This document shows positions 6,936 to 13,982 of a stretch of 43,354 nt of DNA, in pieces. The position numbers were made by a program, and so were the translations under genes. The DNA is from Pantanalinema sp. (GTDB lineage: Bacteria > Cyanobacteriota > Sericytochromatia > S15B-MN24 > UBA4093): contig DATNQI010000026.1 in NCBI GenBank assembly GCA_036704125.1, positions 1 through 43,354 of the forward strand, given 5' to 3'. The notes under the pieces are model-generated. The model made no database searches, was not told the origin of the DNA, and saw only the letters and a program-made list of their open reading frames with translations. Positions within the stretch are counted from its first letter, which is position 1. Every line of letters starts with the position of its first letter.

Positions 6936-7035
6936 GGGGTGGGGGGATATGATCAAGTTCCTCATGCTTTCGGCTGGAGGCTCGGATCGGTTAGATCCCC
7001 CCACCCCCGACCCCGCCCCACCGGGGGGCGGGGAG
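6936..7035. mobile_element. Shortened relative of the DUF559 inverted-repeat unit (MITE-like)
   Basis: The left arm (6936-6962) matches 10427-10453 at 24 of 27 positions. The right arm (6993-7035) is identical over 43 nt to 10791-10833. Only 30 nt separate the arms, so the nuclease gene is absent. This is the structure expected of an internally deleted, non-autonomous copy, but a chance assembly of repeats is not excluded. Confidence 0.6.
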
Positions 7036-7077
7036 GTTTCAGGCAGACGTTAGATCCAGCAATGACATGCTTGACGC

Positions 7078-7108
7078 AAAAAAGGGGAAGCGCGACGCGC
7101 TTCCCCTT
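7078..7108 (-). terminator. Rho-independent terminator of hisC
   Basis: AAGGGGAAGCGC (7082-7093) pairs perfectly with GCGCTTCCCCTT (7097-7108) around a 3-nt loop. On the minus strand it is followed by a run of six T. Confidence 0.9.
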
Positions 7109-7114
7109 CCGTCT

Positions 7115-8227
7115 CTAGCCCACCAGCTCCGTGAAGGCCTTCAGGAAGGCCTCGTTCTCTTCCGGCAGGCCCACGCTCACCCGCAGGCAGTGCGGCAAGC
7201 CGAAGCCCTTCAGTGGGCGCACGATGATGCCCCGGGTCAAGAGCGCCTCGTAGATCCGCGTCACCTCGTCCTCGGTGCCCAGATCGAGCATGATGAAGTT
7301 GGTGACGCTCGGAACGTGCTTGACGCCCAGGCGCTCGAAGCCCGCGCGCAGCATGGCGAGACCCTGACGGTTGTTCTCGAGGGTCCGCGCGAGGAACGCG
7401 TGATCGCCCAGGGCCGCGAGGCCCGCGGCCTGGGCGGGGGCCCCCGCCTCGAAGGGGAGCTTGACCTTGGAGATCTGCGAGATGAGGCTCTCGTGGCCGA
7501 GGCCGTAACCGATGCGGATGCCGGCAAGGCCGTAGGCCTTCGAGAAGGTCCGCAGGGTGATGACGTTGTCCGCCCGGTAGAGCATCGAGTCGGGGTAGTC
7601 GTAGCCGTCTCCCACGAACTCGTAGTACGCCTCGTCGAGGACGATGATGACGTGGGGGGGCACCGCCGCCAGGAAGCGCTCGAAGGTCTCGCGGTTGAAG
7701 TGGGTCCCCGTCGGGTTGTTGGGGTTGGCCAGGTAGACCAGCTTCGTCCAGGGCGTGATCGCCCGGATCATGGCGTCCAGGTCGTAGGCGTAGTCCTTGA
7801 GCGGGGTCGTCACGATGGGCACGCCCTGCGCCTTGGCGAGCACCATGAAGCCGATGAACGTCCCCTCGGAGGTCAGGACCTCCTCGTTGCCGTGGAGGAA
7901 GGTCCGCACGATGGTCGCGAGGATGCCTTCCGACCCGGCGCCCAGGATGACGTTCTCGGGCTTGACCTTGTACGTCTCGGCAAGGCCCGAGCGCAGGGCG
8001 AAGCCCGCGGCGTCCGGGTAGAGGTGAAGGTGAGAGAGGGTCTCGCGAATGGCGTCGAGGGCCTTGGGCGAGGGACCGAGCGGGTTCTCGTTCGAGGCGA
8101 GCTTGTAGACCCGCTCGAGGCCGTACTCACGCTGCACCTCTTCGATGGGCTTGCCCGCCTTGTAGGGGACGAGCTGCTCGATGTTGCGAGGCACGAGCTG
8201 GGTGCGGGTGATGGGGTGGGGATTCAT
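7115..8227 (-). CDS. hisC: Histidinol-phosphate aminotransferase family
   Basis: 370 residues, the normal length. PLP-dependent fold type I class II aminotransferase; HisC converts imidazole-acetol phosphate and glutamate to histidinol phosphate. Visible features: KLASNENPLGPSP near 42-54, the GAGSEG cofactor loop near 97, NPNNPTGT near 168-175, DEAYYEF near 198-204, the PLP lysine K230 in TFSKAYGLAG and the arginine of IRIGYG. C-terminal LRVSVGLPEEN is typical. The start at 8227 is chosen because GGAGAG lies nine bases before it; an in-frame ATG at 8251 lacks a site. No other his gene is near, so a role in aromatic amino acid transamination is possible. It is divergent from kynA. Confidence 0.85.
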   Translation of the reverse strand: MNPHPITRTQLVPRNIEQLVPYKAGKPIEEVQREYGLERVYKLASNENPLGPSPKALDAIRETLSHLHLYPDAAGFALRSGLAETYKVKPENVILGAGSEGILATIVRTFLHGNEEVLTSEGTFIGFMVLAKAQGVPIVTTPLKDYAYDLDAMIRAITPWTKLVYLANPNNPTGTHFNRETFERFLAAVPPHVIIVLDEAYYEFVGDGYDYPDSMLYRADNVITLRTFSKAYGLAGIRIGYGLGHESLISQISKVKLPFEAGAPAQAAGLAALGDHAFLARTLENNRQGLAMLRAGFERLGVKHVPSVTNFIMLDLGTEDEVTRIYEALLTRGIIVRPLKGFGLPHCLRVSVGLPEENEAFLKAFTELVG

Positions 8228-8278
8228 GAGCGCTGTCTCTCCGGTAGGCATGGGCTTTCGGCCTGCGACGATACGTCA

Positions 8279-8288
8279 ATTATAGCAC
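8279..8288 (-). promoter_or_regulatory. Extended -10 promoter of hisC
   Basis: The minus strand reads GGTGCTATAAT with TATAAT at 8284 down to 8279 and a TGC extension. No clear -35 is seen. The proposed start codon is 51 nt downstream. Confidence 0.5.
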
Positions 8289-8318
8289 CCGCGCGGCTGG
8301 CGGCCATTTTCCCTCGCG

Positions 8319-8347
8319 TTGACAGCTCGGATCGAGTCTGATAGCGT
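8319..8347 (+). promoter_or_regulatory. Promoter of kynA-kynU, possibly leaderless
   Basis: A perfect TTGACA (8319-8324) is followed after 17 bp by TAGCGT (8342-8347). The ATG of kynA begins only seven bases later and has no ribosome binding site, so the message may start at or close to its start codon. Confidence 0.55.
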
Positions 8348-8354
8348 GCGAACC

Positions 8355-9200
8355 ATGAATAAGCGAGAGTTGGAAAAGGGCATCGAACTCGATCTTCGCG
8401 ATCGCATGACCTACGCGGGCTACCTCTGCCTGGACCAGTTGCTGGGGGCCCAGAAGCCCCTGAGCGACCCCATGCACCACGACGAGATGCTGTTCATCAT
8501 CCAGCACCAGACCTCGGAGCTGTGGATGAAGCTCATCCTGCACGAGCTGCAGGCGGCGATCGCCTTCATCCGGGACGACAAGCTCGACCCCTGCTTCAAG
8601 GTGCTGACGCGCGTCAAGAACATCCAGGCGCAGCTCTTCGACCAGTGGGGGGTGCTCGCGACCCTCACCCCCAGCGAGTACGCGGAGTTCCGCGGCGTGC
8701 TGGGCAACGCCTCCGGCTTCCAGTCCCCGCAGTACCGGGCCATCGAGTTCATCCTCGGCAACAAGAACGCCGACATGATCCAGGTCTTCAGCTACGCGCC
8801 CGAGTGGCACGCGCTCCTGAGCGAGATCCTTCATGCGCCGAGCCTCTATGACGAGTTCCTGCGCTACCTCGGCCGCCGCGGCCTGGCCGTGCCCGAGGAG
8901 TGCCTCGAGCGGGACTGGTCGCAGCCCTACCGGCGCAACGAGCAGCTGATCCCCGTGTTCAAGCAGATCTACGAGGATCCCCAGCGCTACTGGGACGCCT
9001 ACGAGATGTGCGAGAAGCTGGTGGACGTGGAGGAGCAGTTCCAGCTCTGGCGCTTCCGGCACATGCGGACCGTCATGCGGACCATCGGCTTCAAGCGCGG
9101 CACCGGCGGCTCGTCGGGCGTCGGCTTCCTGCAGCGCGCCCTCGACCTCACCTTCTTCCCGGAGCTCTTCGACGTCCGCACGGAGATCGGAGCCCGATGA
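8355..9200 (+). CDS. kynA: Tryptophan 2,3-dioxygenase
   Basis: 281 residues, the usual bacterial length. The heme enzyme inserts O2 into L-tryptophan to give N-formylkynurenine. The N-terminal motif [17 protein letters not shown] carries the distal H51, R113 lies in the [12 protein letters not shown] segment, and the proximal heme ligand is H236 in [21 protein letters not shown] closes the active site. The H51-H236 distance of 185 residues equals that of the characterised Xanthomonas enzyme (H55, H240). There is no Shine-Dalgarno sequence, and a TTGACA/TAGCGT promoter ends seven bases before the ATG. It overlaps kynU by four bases (ATGA), a strong sign of translational coupling. Confidence 0.95.
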   Translation: MNKRELEKGIELDLRDRMTYAGYLCLDQLLGAQKPLSDPMHHDEMLFIIQHQTSELWMKLILHELQAAIAFIRDDKLDPCFKVLTRVKNIQAQLFDQWGVLATLTPSEYAEFRGVLGNASGFQSPQYRAIEFILGNKNADMIQVFSYAPEWHALLSEILHAPSLYDEFLRYLGRRGLAVPEECLERDWSQPYRRNEQLIPVFKQIYEDPQRYWDAYEMCEKLVDVEEQFQLWRFRHMRTVMRTIGFKRGTGGSSGVGFLQRALDLTFFPELFDVRTEIGAR

Positions 9201-10393
9201 TCAGGGCCGCCGTCCATGCCCTGGGCCCCGGTCCGCTGAGCGAGCAGGCGCTGGTCGACCACGTTCATCCGCTGTTCTCTCGCGCGCTCTCGCGTTCCGA
9301 GATCTACCTGGCCAACCACTCGCTCGGACGTCCCTTGGATCGGACCGCCGCGGACGTGCAAGAGGCCCTCGACGCGTGGTACCGGGACCTGAACGGCGCA
9401 TGGGATCCGTGGGTCGAGGCCATCACGGCCTACCGCGCGCGTCTTGCGCACCTCATCAACGCGCCCCGGCCGGACAGCGTGGTCCCCAAGACCAGCGCGG
9501 GACAGGGCCTGCGCGCGGTGCTCAACACCTTCGATCGCCCCATCCGGGTGGTCACCACCCGCGGCGAGTTCGACTCCCTCGACTTCATCCTCAAGGTCTA
9601 CCGGCAGCACGGCCGCCTGGAGCTGGTCTACGTGGAGCCCGACGCCGAGGGCCGGTTCCATGTCGATGATCTCCTGGCTGCGATCGACCAGCGCACGGAC
9701 CTGGTGGTCGTCTCGCAGGTCATGTTCGTCTCGGGCCAGGTCGTGACGGGACTCGATCGCCTCGTGAAGGGCGCCCATGCCCACGGCGCGAAGGTGCTCA
9801 TCGACCTCTACCATGCCGTCGGCGCCATGCCGGTGGACGTGGCGGCCCTCGACACCGACTTCGCCGTCGGGGGGTGCTACAAGTACCTGCGCGGCGGCAC
9901 CGGGGCCTGCTACTTGTACGTTCACCCCCGTCACCTGGACGGTGCCCTGACGACCCTCGACACGGGCTGGTTCGCCAAGCGCGAGCCCTTCGGCTACCAG
10001 CGCCCCGAGGTTCCCCTGTTCGGCGAGGGGGGAGATGCGTTCCTCGAGTCGACGCCGGCGATCCTGCCGATCTACCAGGCCAAGGCCGGGCTGGAGCTGG
10101 TGTGCGAGCTGGGTCCCTCGCGAATCCGGACCTACTCGCTGCACCAGCAGTCGATCCTGGTCGGGGCGCTTTCCGAGCGCGGCATCGAGGCCCGTGGCGC
10201 GCGCGAGGACCAGGGCGCCTTCGTGGTTTTCTCGCACCCCCGGGCGGTCGAGATCGCCAAGCGCCTCATGGCGCGGGGGGTCAACACGGACGCGCGCCAC
10301 ACGTCGCTCAGGCTCTGCCCCGACGTGGCGAACACCGCCGATGAGCTGCGAATCGCGGCCGAAAAGCTAGCCGAAACGATTCAATCCCTGTAA
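9197..10393 (+). CDS. kynU: Kynureninase-like class V aminotransferase
   Basis: 398 residues, PLP fold type I class V. Kynureninase cleaves kynurenine to anthranilate and alanine. Visible are [12 protein letters not shown] near 37-49, SAGQG near 100-104, DLYHAVG with D203 and H206 (PLP ring contacts), and the PLP lysine K229 in [10 protein letters not shown], the form found in kynureninases. The C-terminus has the expected [11 protein letters not shown] segment. The start ATG at 9197 overlaps the kynA stop, so the two are co-translated. Together they make a short tryptophan route, but a kynurenine formamidase is missing from the window. The end of the gene abuts the left repeat arm of the DUF559 unit, seven bases after the stop. 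Confidence 0.86.
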   Translation: MIRAAVHALGPGPLSEQALVDHVHPLFSRALSRSEIYLANHSLGRPLDRTAADVQEALDAWYRDLNGAWDPWVEAITAYRARLAHLINAPRPDSVVPKTSAGQGLRAVLNTFDRPIRVVTTRGEFDSLDFILKVYRQHGRLELVYVEPDAEGRFHVDDLLAAIDQRTDLVVVSQVMFVSGQVVTGLDRLVKGAHAHGAKVLIDLYHAVGAMPVDVAALDTDFAVGGCYKYLRGGTGACYLYVHPRHLDGALTTLDTGWFAKREPFGYQRPEVPLFGEGGDAFLESTPAILPIYQAKAGLELVCELGPSRIRTYSLHQQSILVGALSERGIEARGAREDQGAFVVFSHPRAVEIAKRLMARGVNTDARHTSLRLCPDVANTADELRIAAEKLAETIQSL

Positions 10394-10400
10394 CGAGATC

Positions 10401-10454
10401 CCCCGCCCCCCGGTGGGGCGGGGTTAGGGGTGGGGGGATCCAATCAAGTTCCTT
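10401..10454. repeat. Left arm of the DUF559 unit, with a G-quadruplex motif
   Basis: The inverted partner is 10778-10831. Positions 10415-10437 on the plus strand contain four G tracts (GGGG, GGGG, GGGG, GGGGGG) with loops C, TTA and T, a strong quadruplex-forming pattern. The TTA at 10424-10426 is the stop codon of the DUF559 gene read on the minus strand. Confidence 0.8.
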
Positions 10455-10759
10455 ATGGTTTCCACCACCCCGTCGAGATTGCCGAGCACCTCGTTGTTCC
10501 AGAATCTCAGCACGCGAAAGCCCTGATCACCGAGCCACGCGTCACGCTGGCGGTCGTATTCGTTTTCCAGGTGCTGACTGCCATCCACCTCGACGATCAA
10601 GGACACATCGAGGCAGACGAAATCAACGATGTAGTTCCCAAGCGGGACCTGGCGCCTGAACTTGGCGCCGAGACTCTCGAAGCGCAGGGCGCGCCAGCGC
10701 TTGCGCTCAGCGTCGGTGAGATTGTGGCGGAGTTCTTTTGCTCTTGGCGTGAGGTCCAT
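10424..10759 (-). CDS. DUF559 domain endonuclease-like protein
   Basis: 111 residues, one DUF559 domain (PD-(D/E)XK nuclease fold, related to very-short-patch repair endonucleases). Visible: the N-terminal helix LRHNLTDAERKRWRALR, KFRRQVPLGNYIVDFVC with the first acidic residue, LIVEVDGSQH with the E-x-D and Q-H catalytic pattern, and GFRVLRFWNNEVLGN. The start at 10759 has GGAGGT spaced six bases upstream; an ATG at 10819 would translate repeat sequence into a Gly/Arg-rich leader and is unlikely. The last residues (GSPHP) and the stop are supplied by the left repeat arm. Whether it cuts DNA, and whether it moves or maintains its repeats, is unknown. Confidence 0.85.
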   Translation of the reverse strand: MDLTPRAKELRHNLTDAERKRWRALRFESLGAKFRRQVPLGNYIVDFVCLDVSLIVEVDGSQHLENEYDRQRDAWLGDQGFRVLRFWNNEVLGNLDGVVETIRNLIGSPHP

Positions 10760-10777
10760 GTGGCACCTCCGACGAAC

Positions 10778-10831
10778 AAGGAACTTGATGAGATCCCCCC
10801 ACCCCCGACCCCGCCCCACCGGGGGGCGGGG
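10778..10831. repeat. Right arm of the DUF559 unit
   Basis: Inverted partner of 10401-10454. On the minus strand it also has four G tracts with short loops, placed in what would be the 5' leader of the DUF559 message. The 43 nt at 10791-10833 recur exactly at 6993-7035. Confidence 0.8.
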
Positions 10832-10846
10832 AGACCAGGGGGGAGA

Positions 10847-11620
10847 TCAAAGGGGAAGGTCGCCGACCCAGTCGATGAAGAGGAAGGCCCGGTCCTCGGA
10901 GCGGCCGCTGCCCGAGACGTAGTAGCCCCCCGTGAGGCTGATGCGGTCGTTGATGCTGTAGCCGATCGCGGCGTTGGCCCCGCCGAGCGGGCGGTTCCCC
11001 GCGATGTGCGTGCCGCCGCTCGTGTAGTCCCCCATCACGTAGAGGTTCAGGGGCAGGTTGCGGAAGTAACCCGCCATCCAGCCGTTGCTGTCGCCCCCCA
11101 CCGCGGCGGGGTTCGCGTGGTACAGCCCCATGGTGAACTGGCCCAGGTCCATCTCGTTCCATGACAGCCACTTGGTGGCCGTGAAGTGAAGGACGTTCTG
11201 CGAGTACTCGAGGCTCGGCAGGCTGACACTGTAGGCGCCGAGGGCGAGCCCCGGCAGCGTCTCGGTCTCGCGCAGCACCCCCAGCTTGAAGTGCGGCTGC
11301 AGGGGCATGGGCGAGCTGCTGGGATCGGGCGAGCCGGGGAAGGGGTACATCAGGTCGACGCCCACCTCGAGCGCCCCCGACTCGACCCCCGGCGCCAGCT
11401 CGTAGAAGGGCAGGACCCCGCCCACGAACGAACCCTCGAAGAGATAGGGCGATTCGGGAGTCGAGAGCATGCTGGGCTTGAGGTAGTGGTAGGTGCCCAG
11501 GTGATACGACTTGAAGGGGGTCACCCCGGCGGTCGGGACGTTCACGACGGCCGTCGGGAAGGCATGAGCGGGAAGGCCCAGCCCAAGCAACAACAAGGCG
11601 GACAGCGAGAGCGAACGCAC
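10847..11620 (-). CDS. Exported beta-barrel-like protein
   Basis: 257 residues, no named family recognised. The signal peptide is short and cleavable (LLLLGLGLPAHAFP, cleavage near residue 20). The mature part is rich in alternating aromatic and hydrophobic strands separated by Gly/Asn turns (SYHLGTYHYLKP, ALEVGVDLMYPF, FTMGLYHANPA, NLYVMGDYTSGG, ISLTGGYYVSGSG), and it ends with the strand AFLFIDWVGDLPL. This suggests a small outer-membrane barrel or barrel-like protein. The GTG start at 11620 has TAGGAGGATCCC immediately upstream. It is separated from the DUF559 unit by only 15 nt, so the repeat arm may sit at its transcript end. Confidence 0.72.
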   Translation of the reverse strand: MRSLSLSALLLLGLGLPAHAFPTAVVNVPTAGVTPFKSYHLGTYHYLKPSMLSTPESPYLFEGSFVGGVLPFYELAPGVESGALEVGVDLMYPFPGSPDPSSSPMPLQPHFKLGVLRETETLPGLALGAYSVSLPSLEYSQNVLHFTATKWLSWNEMDLGQFTMGLYHANPAAVGGDSNGWMAGYFRNLPLNLYVMGDYTSGGTHIAGNRPLGGANAAIGYSINDRISLTGGYYVSGSGRSEDRAFLFIDWVGDLPL

Positions 11621-11698
11621 GGGATCCTCCTACGACGAAATGGCGGCGAATGCTGTCAGCTTACCTCGCTCGCCTCGTTCGCGCAACGTGCCGGGCGC

Positions 11699-11992
11699 TC
11701 AGCGATCGCCCTCTTCGCGACCGCCCCTCAGGACGTGCCACCCTCGCGCCTGGGCCTTGGCGTCGTCGACCTCGCCGATGGGGTCGAACTCCGCCGGCAG
11801 CTCCAGCTGGTCCGTCGCCCGCTTGTACACGCGGATCTTCTGGAGGATCTGCTCGATCGGCGTGACGCCGCGAGCGGCCATCTCCTCGGCGAGCTCGCCG
11901 ACCATCCGGCGCCACTCGGGCTCGCTCAGGGTCACGCGCTGCTGGGCCAGGAACGCGTCGATGTCTTCGGGGGTCTTCAGGTGGTCGAACAT
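11699..11992 (-). CDS. Small helical hypothetical protein
   Basis: 97 residues, soluble and helical, rich in charged residues. The N-terminus is HLKTPEDIDAFLAQQ, followed by EPEWRRMVGELAEEMAARG and IEQILQKIRVYKRATDQLELP. No catalytic motif or known domain is recognised. A GAGAGGATCACCC sequence precedes the ATG at 11992, and the gene lies on the same strand as its neighbours with a gap of 78 nt to the beta-barrel gene. It is probably real from its ribosome binding site and codon pattern. Confidence 0.6.
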   Translation of the reverse strand: MFDHLKTPEDIDAFLAQQRVTLSEPEWRRMVGELAEEMAARGVTPIEQILQKIRVYKRATDQLELPAEFDPIGEVDDAKAQARGWHVLRGGREEGDR

Positions 11993-12059
11993 GGGTGATC
12001 CTCTCTGGTGGGGGTCATGGTATTAAACCCACCGAGCGTCCCCGGCAATCCAAAAAGAG

Positions 12060-12152
12060 CGTCCAACAATACTGTTCCTGCCGTTTTAGCCGCAGGCGCT
12101 CGAGCCGCCCACGGCGGCCAATGGCCGTAACATGCCTGGTTTTGTTGGATGC
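12060..12152. repeat. Second palindromic repeat family, copy B
   Basis: It starts CGTCCAACAATAC and ends TTTTGTTGGATGCG, with a central GCCGC/GCGGC hairpin near 12104-12117. The end segment 12129-12152 matches 6911-6934 at 21 of 24 positions, and the start matches 6863-6881 at 15 of 19. It directly abuts the terminator at 12156. Confidence 0.65.
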
Positions 12153-12155
12153 GCG

Positions 12156-12194
12156 AAGACGCGCCCCCCTCGCCGAGCGAGGGGGGCGCGTCTT
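12156..12194 (-). terminator. Terminator downstream of the glycosidase gene
   Basis: AAGACGCGCCCCCCTCGC (12156-12173) pairs perfectly with 12177-12194 around a 3-nt loop. The T tract on either side is short, so strand assignment rests on its position ten bases after the stop of the minus-strand gene. Confidence 0.75.
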
Positions 12195-12203
12195 TGCGTG
12201 CGG

Positions 12204-13766
12204 CTACGGGGTGACTTCGAGGATGGTCACCGACGCGGCCGGGAAGCTGTAGGCGCCGCTGAGGTTGGCGGCCTTGGTCTCCATCTTGACCTGGCCCTCG
12301 CCCGAATCCCAGCCGGCGGTGCCGGTGAGCTGGTAGGCGGTCGCCTGCTTGGGGGTGAAGCCCATCGCGAGCTTCGCCGAGACGGCGCTTGCCTGCGTGC
12401 GGTTGGTGACCATCACGTAGACCTTGCCGTCACGCCCCTTGGAGGCGGTGATGCCGAGGTTCGGCATCGACAGGTCGTTGACCTGGGTCGTGGGGATGCC
12501 CTGCGGGGTCACCTTGACCTGCTGGTCGCCCCAGTGCCTGGACAGCATCTGCTGGAACATGAAGATCGGCGTCACGCGGCTGGGATCGCCCCCGTAGAAG
12601 AAGGCAGCGTCGGCCGAATCGCCGTGGTCGAAGCAGAACTGGTTGGCGACGAGCATGTTGTGGTTCAGCGCCAGGGTCACGGTGTCGGCCGAGTAGAGCG
12701 CCCCGAAGAGGCCGCGGGCCTGCTTGGAGTTGCCGTACTGCTCGGTGAAGAACTCGGTGTTCGCGATCTGGACCGGGTGGGAGGCGTACTGCTTGATGGC
12801 CGGCTCGATCTTCTCGGACAGGAGCCTGTCGTTCCAGGCGTTCTGGGCCATCAGGGTCTTGGCGTCCCCCTCGTTCTTGAGCGGCCAGCTCGGGTAGCCG
12901 TGGTAGATGAGGAAGTCCACGTCGGCGCCCATGGTCTGGAGGATGTTCTTGACGACCTCGCCCTCGGCGCCGCCGCCTTCCCAGCGGAAGTTCGAGTTGG
13001 TCGAGGCGACCGCGCCGATCTTGATGGGGGTGGGGCTCGCCTTGCGCATGGCCTGGGCGAACTCCTTGGCGCGCCTGGCGTACTGGGTCTCGTTGGCGGC
13101 GTACTGGCCGTGACCTCGCACCATGGACCAGCTGATCTCGTTGCCGATCTCGAAGTACTTGGCGCCCTGCACCGGGAAGGGGTGGGCCTTGCGGTTGGCG
13201 TCGTCGGGGTTGTTGAGGTAGCTGACGAAGCGTCCGGCCTCCTGCGCGTCGCCGGTGCCGAAGTTCACGACATGCAGCTGCTCGGCGTCGAGGTCGTTGG
13301 CCTCCTTGAGGCCGTTGCGGACGTCGTCGTAGGGGTAGCCCCCGTTCTTGTCCCAGTGCTTCTCGAAGTGGTAGCCCGTCATGTAGTCGTAGTCGAGGCG
13401 GCCGTCGGTCGGGCCGTGGCCGAGCCGGTACATGTACTTGCCCTGGCCCCAGCTCGGGCGCAGCTCCTTGAGCTTCGCGATCTTCGCGCTGGCGTTGGGG
13501 AAGTAGTCGGTGGTGTGGTTGCGGTTGGTGGCGAGCACGAAGCTGTTCGAGGGGTGGGTGGTCTCGTTGACGTGGATCTTGTAGCCCACGGCTCCGGCCT
13601 CGAGGGCCGGCTCCTGCGCGGCCAGGGTGGGGACGTGCCCGCCGAAGCCTTCGACGCTGCCGCCGCCAGGCACCAGGACGCCGGGGGCCACGCCGCAGCC
13701 GGCGAGCATGAGGATCGGGGTGGAGAGGGCGAGCATCATGGCAACCTTGGGACGCTTATGGAACAT
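12204..13766 (-). CDS. Lipoprotein glycoside hydrolase, clan GH-A (alpha-L-arabinofuranosidase-like)
   Basis: 520 residues. A lipoprotein signal peptide ends MLAGC (C24). The body is a TIM-barrel glycosidase of clan GH-A: KYFEIGNEISW carries the acid/base glutamate in the GNE motif, and VQIANTEFF carries the likely nucleophile glutamate. The C-terminal 100 residues form a beta domain typical of GH51-type arabinofuranosidases (DGKVYVMVTNRT, YQLTGTAGWDS, ASVTILEV). Substrate is not decided; GH39 or GH30 relatives are alternatives. The start at 13766 begins the signal peptide; its ribosome binding site (AAAGGA, about 13 bases away) is weak. The aminosugar-like isomerase and aldolase genes follow on the same strand further upstream. 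Confidence 0.75.
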   Translation of the reverse strand: MFHKRPKVAMMLALSTPILMLAGCGVAPGVLVPGGGSVEGFGGHVPTLAAQEPALEAGAVGYKIHVNETTHPSNSFVLATNRNHTTDYFPNASAKIAKLKELRPSWGQGKYMYRLGHGPTDGRLDYDYMTGYHFEKHWDKNGGYPYDDVRNGLKEANDLDAEQLHVVNFGTGDAQEAGRFVSYLNNPDDANRKAHPFPVQGAKYFEIGNEISWSMVRGHGQYAANETQYARRAKEFAQAMRKASPTPIKIGAVASTNSNFRWEGGGAEGEVVKNILQTMGADVDFLIYHGYPSWPLKNEGDAKTLMAQNAWNDRLLSEKIEPAIKQYASHPVQIANTEFFTEQYGNSKQARGLFGALYSADTVTLALNHNMLVANQFCFDHGDSADAAFFYGGDPSRVTPIFMFQQMLSRHWGDQQVKVTPQGIPTTQVNDLSMPNLGITASKGRDGKVYVMVTNRTQASAVSAKLAMGFTPKQATAYQLTGTAGWDSGEGQVKMETKAANLSGAYSFPAASVTILEVTP

Positions 13767-13926
13767 GCGAGTGAGGGTGTCCTTTCTTGTCGGAACGTAA
13801 CGAGCGGACAAACTTCCGCAATGATTCTTCGTCTCACCTGTCCTACCCGCCTCAAACCCGCAATATTCTTGCGATAGATGTCGAGATGTTGCGTCGGCCC
13901 GAACCCGCCGAGCGGCGAAAATGAAG

Positions 13927-13957
13927 GATGCCGGGCCGACGAATCGACCCGGCATCC
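13927..13957 (-). terminator. Terminator of the aldolase gene
   Basis: GGATGCCGGG (13927-13936) pairs with CCCGGCATCC (13948-13957). On the minus strand the hairpin is followed by TTCATTTTC. It lies 26 nt past the aldolase stop and upstream of the glycosidase promoter region. Confidence 0.65.
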
Positions 13958-13982
13958 GTTTACATACGGCCCGAAAAAGATC

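Larger units (their letters stand above)
6796..7114. other. 319-nt gene-free region made of repeats
   Basis: No coding sequence is supported here. From left to right it holds a G/C palindrome (6821-6853), a copy of a second palindromic repeat (6863-6934), a shortened relative of the DUF559 element (6936-7035) whose similarity to copy 1 continues to about 7058, and the hisC terminator (7078-7108). Confidence 0.8.
10401..10831 (-). mobile_element. DUF559 nuclease gene inside 54-nt inverted repeats
   Basis: Two arms, 10401-10454 and 10778-10831, are inverted copies that differ at only about four of 54 positions. Each ends inside with ATCAAGTTCCTT and carries outside the CCCCGCCCC/GGGGCGGGG palindrome. 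They enclose a single gene for a DUF559 nuclease-fold protein on the minus strand. The stop codon of that gene lies within the left arm. No transposase and no clear target-site duplication are seen. Arm-like sequences occur again at 867-926 and 6936-7058. I infer a mobile or formerly mobile unit; it could also be a gene that repeatedly attracts REP-type repeats. Confidence 0.6.

Noticed and set aside
10401-10831. Classical insertion sequence
   Set aside because: No transposase or clear target-site duplication; the only gene is a DUF559 nuclease-fold protein.
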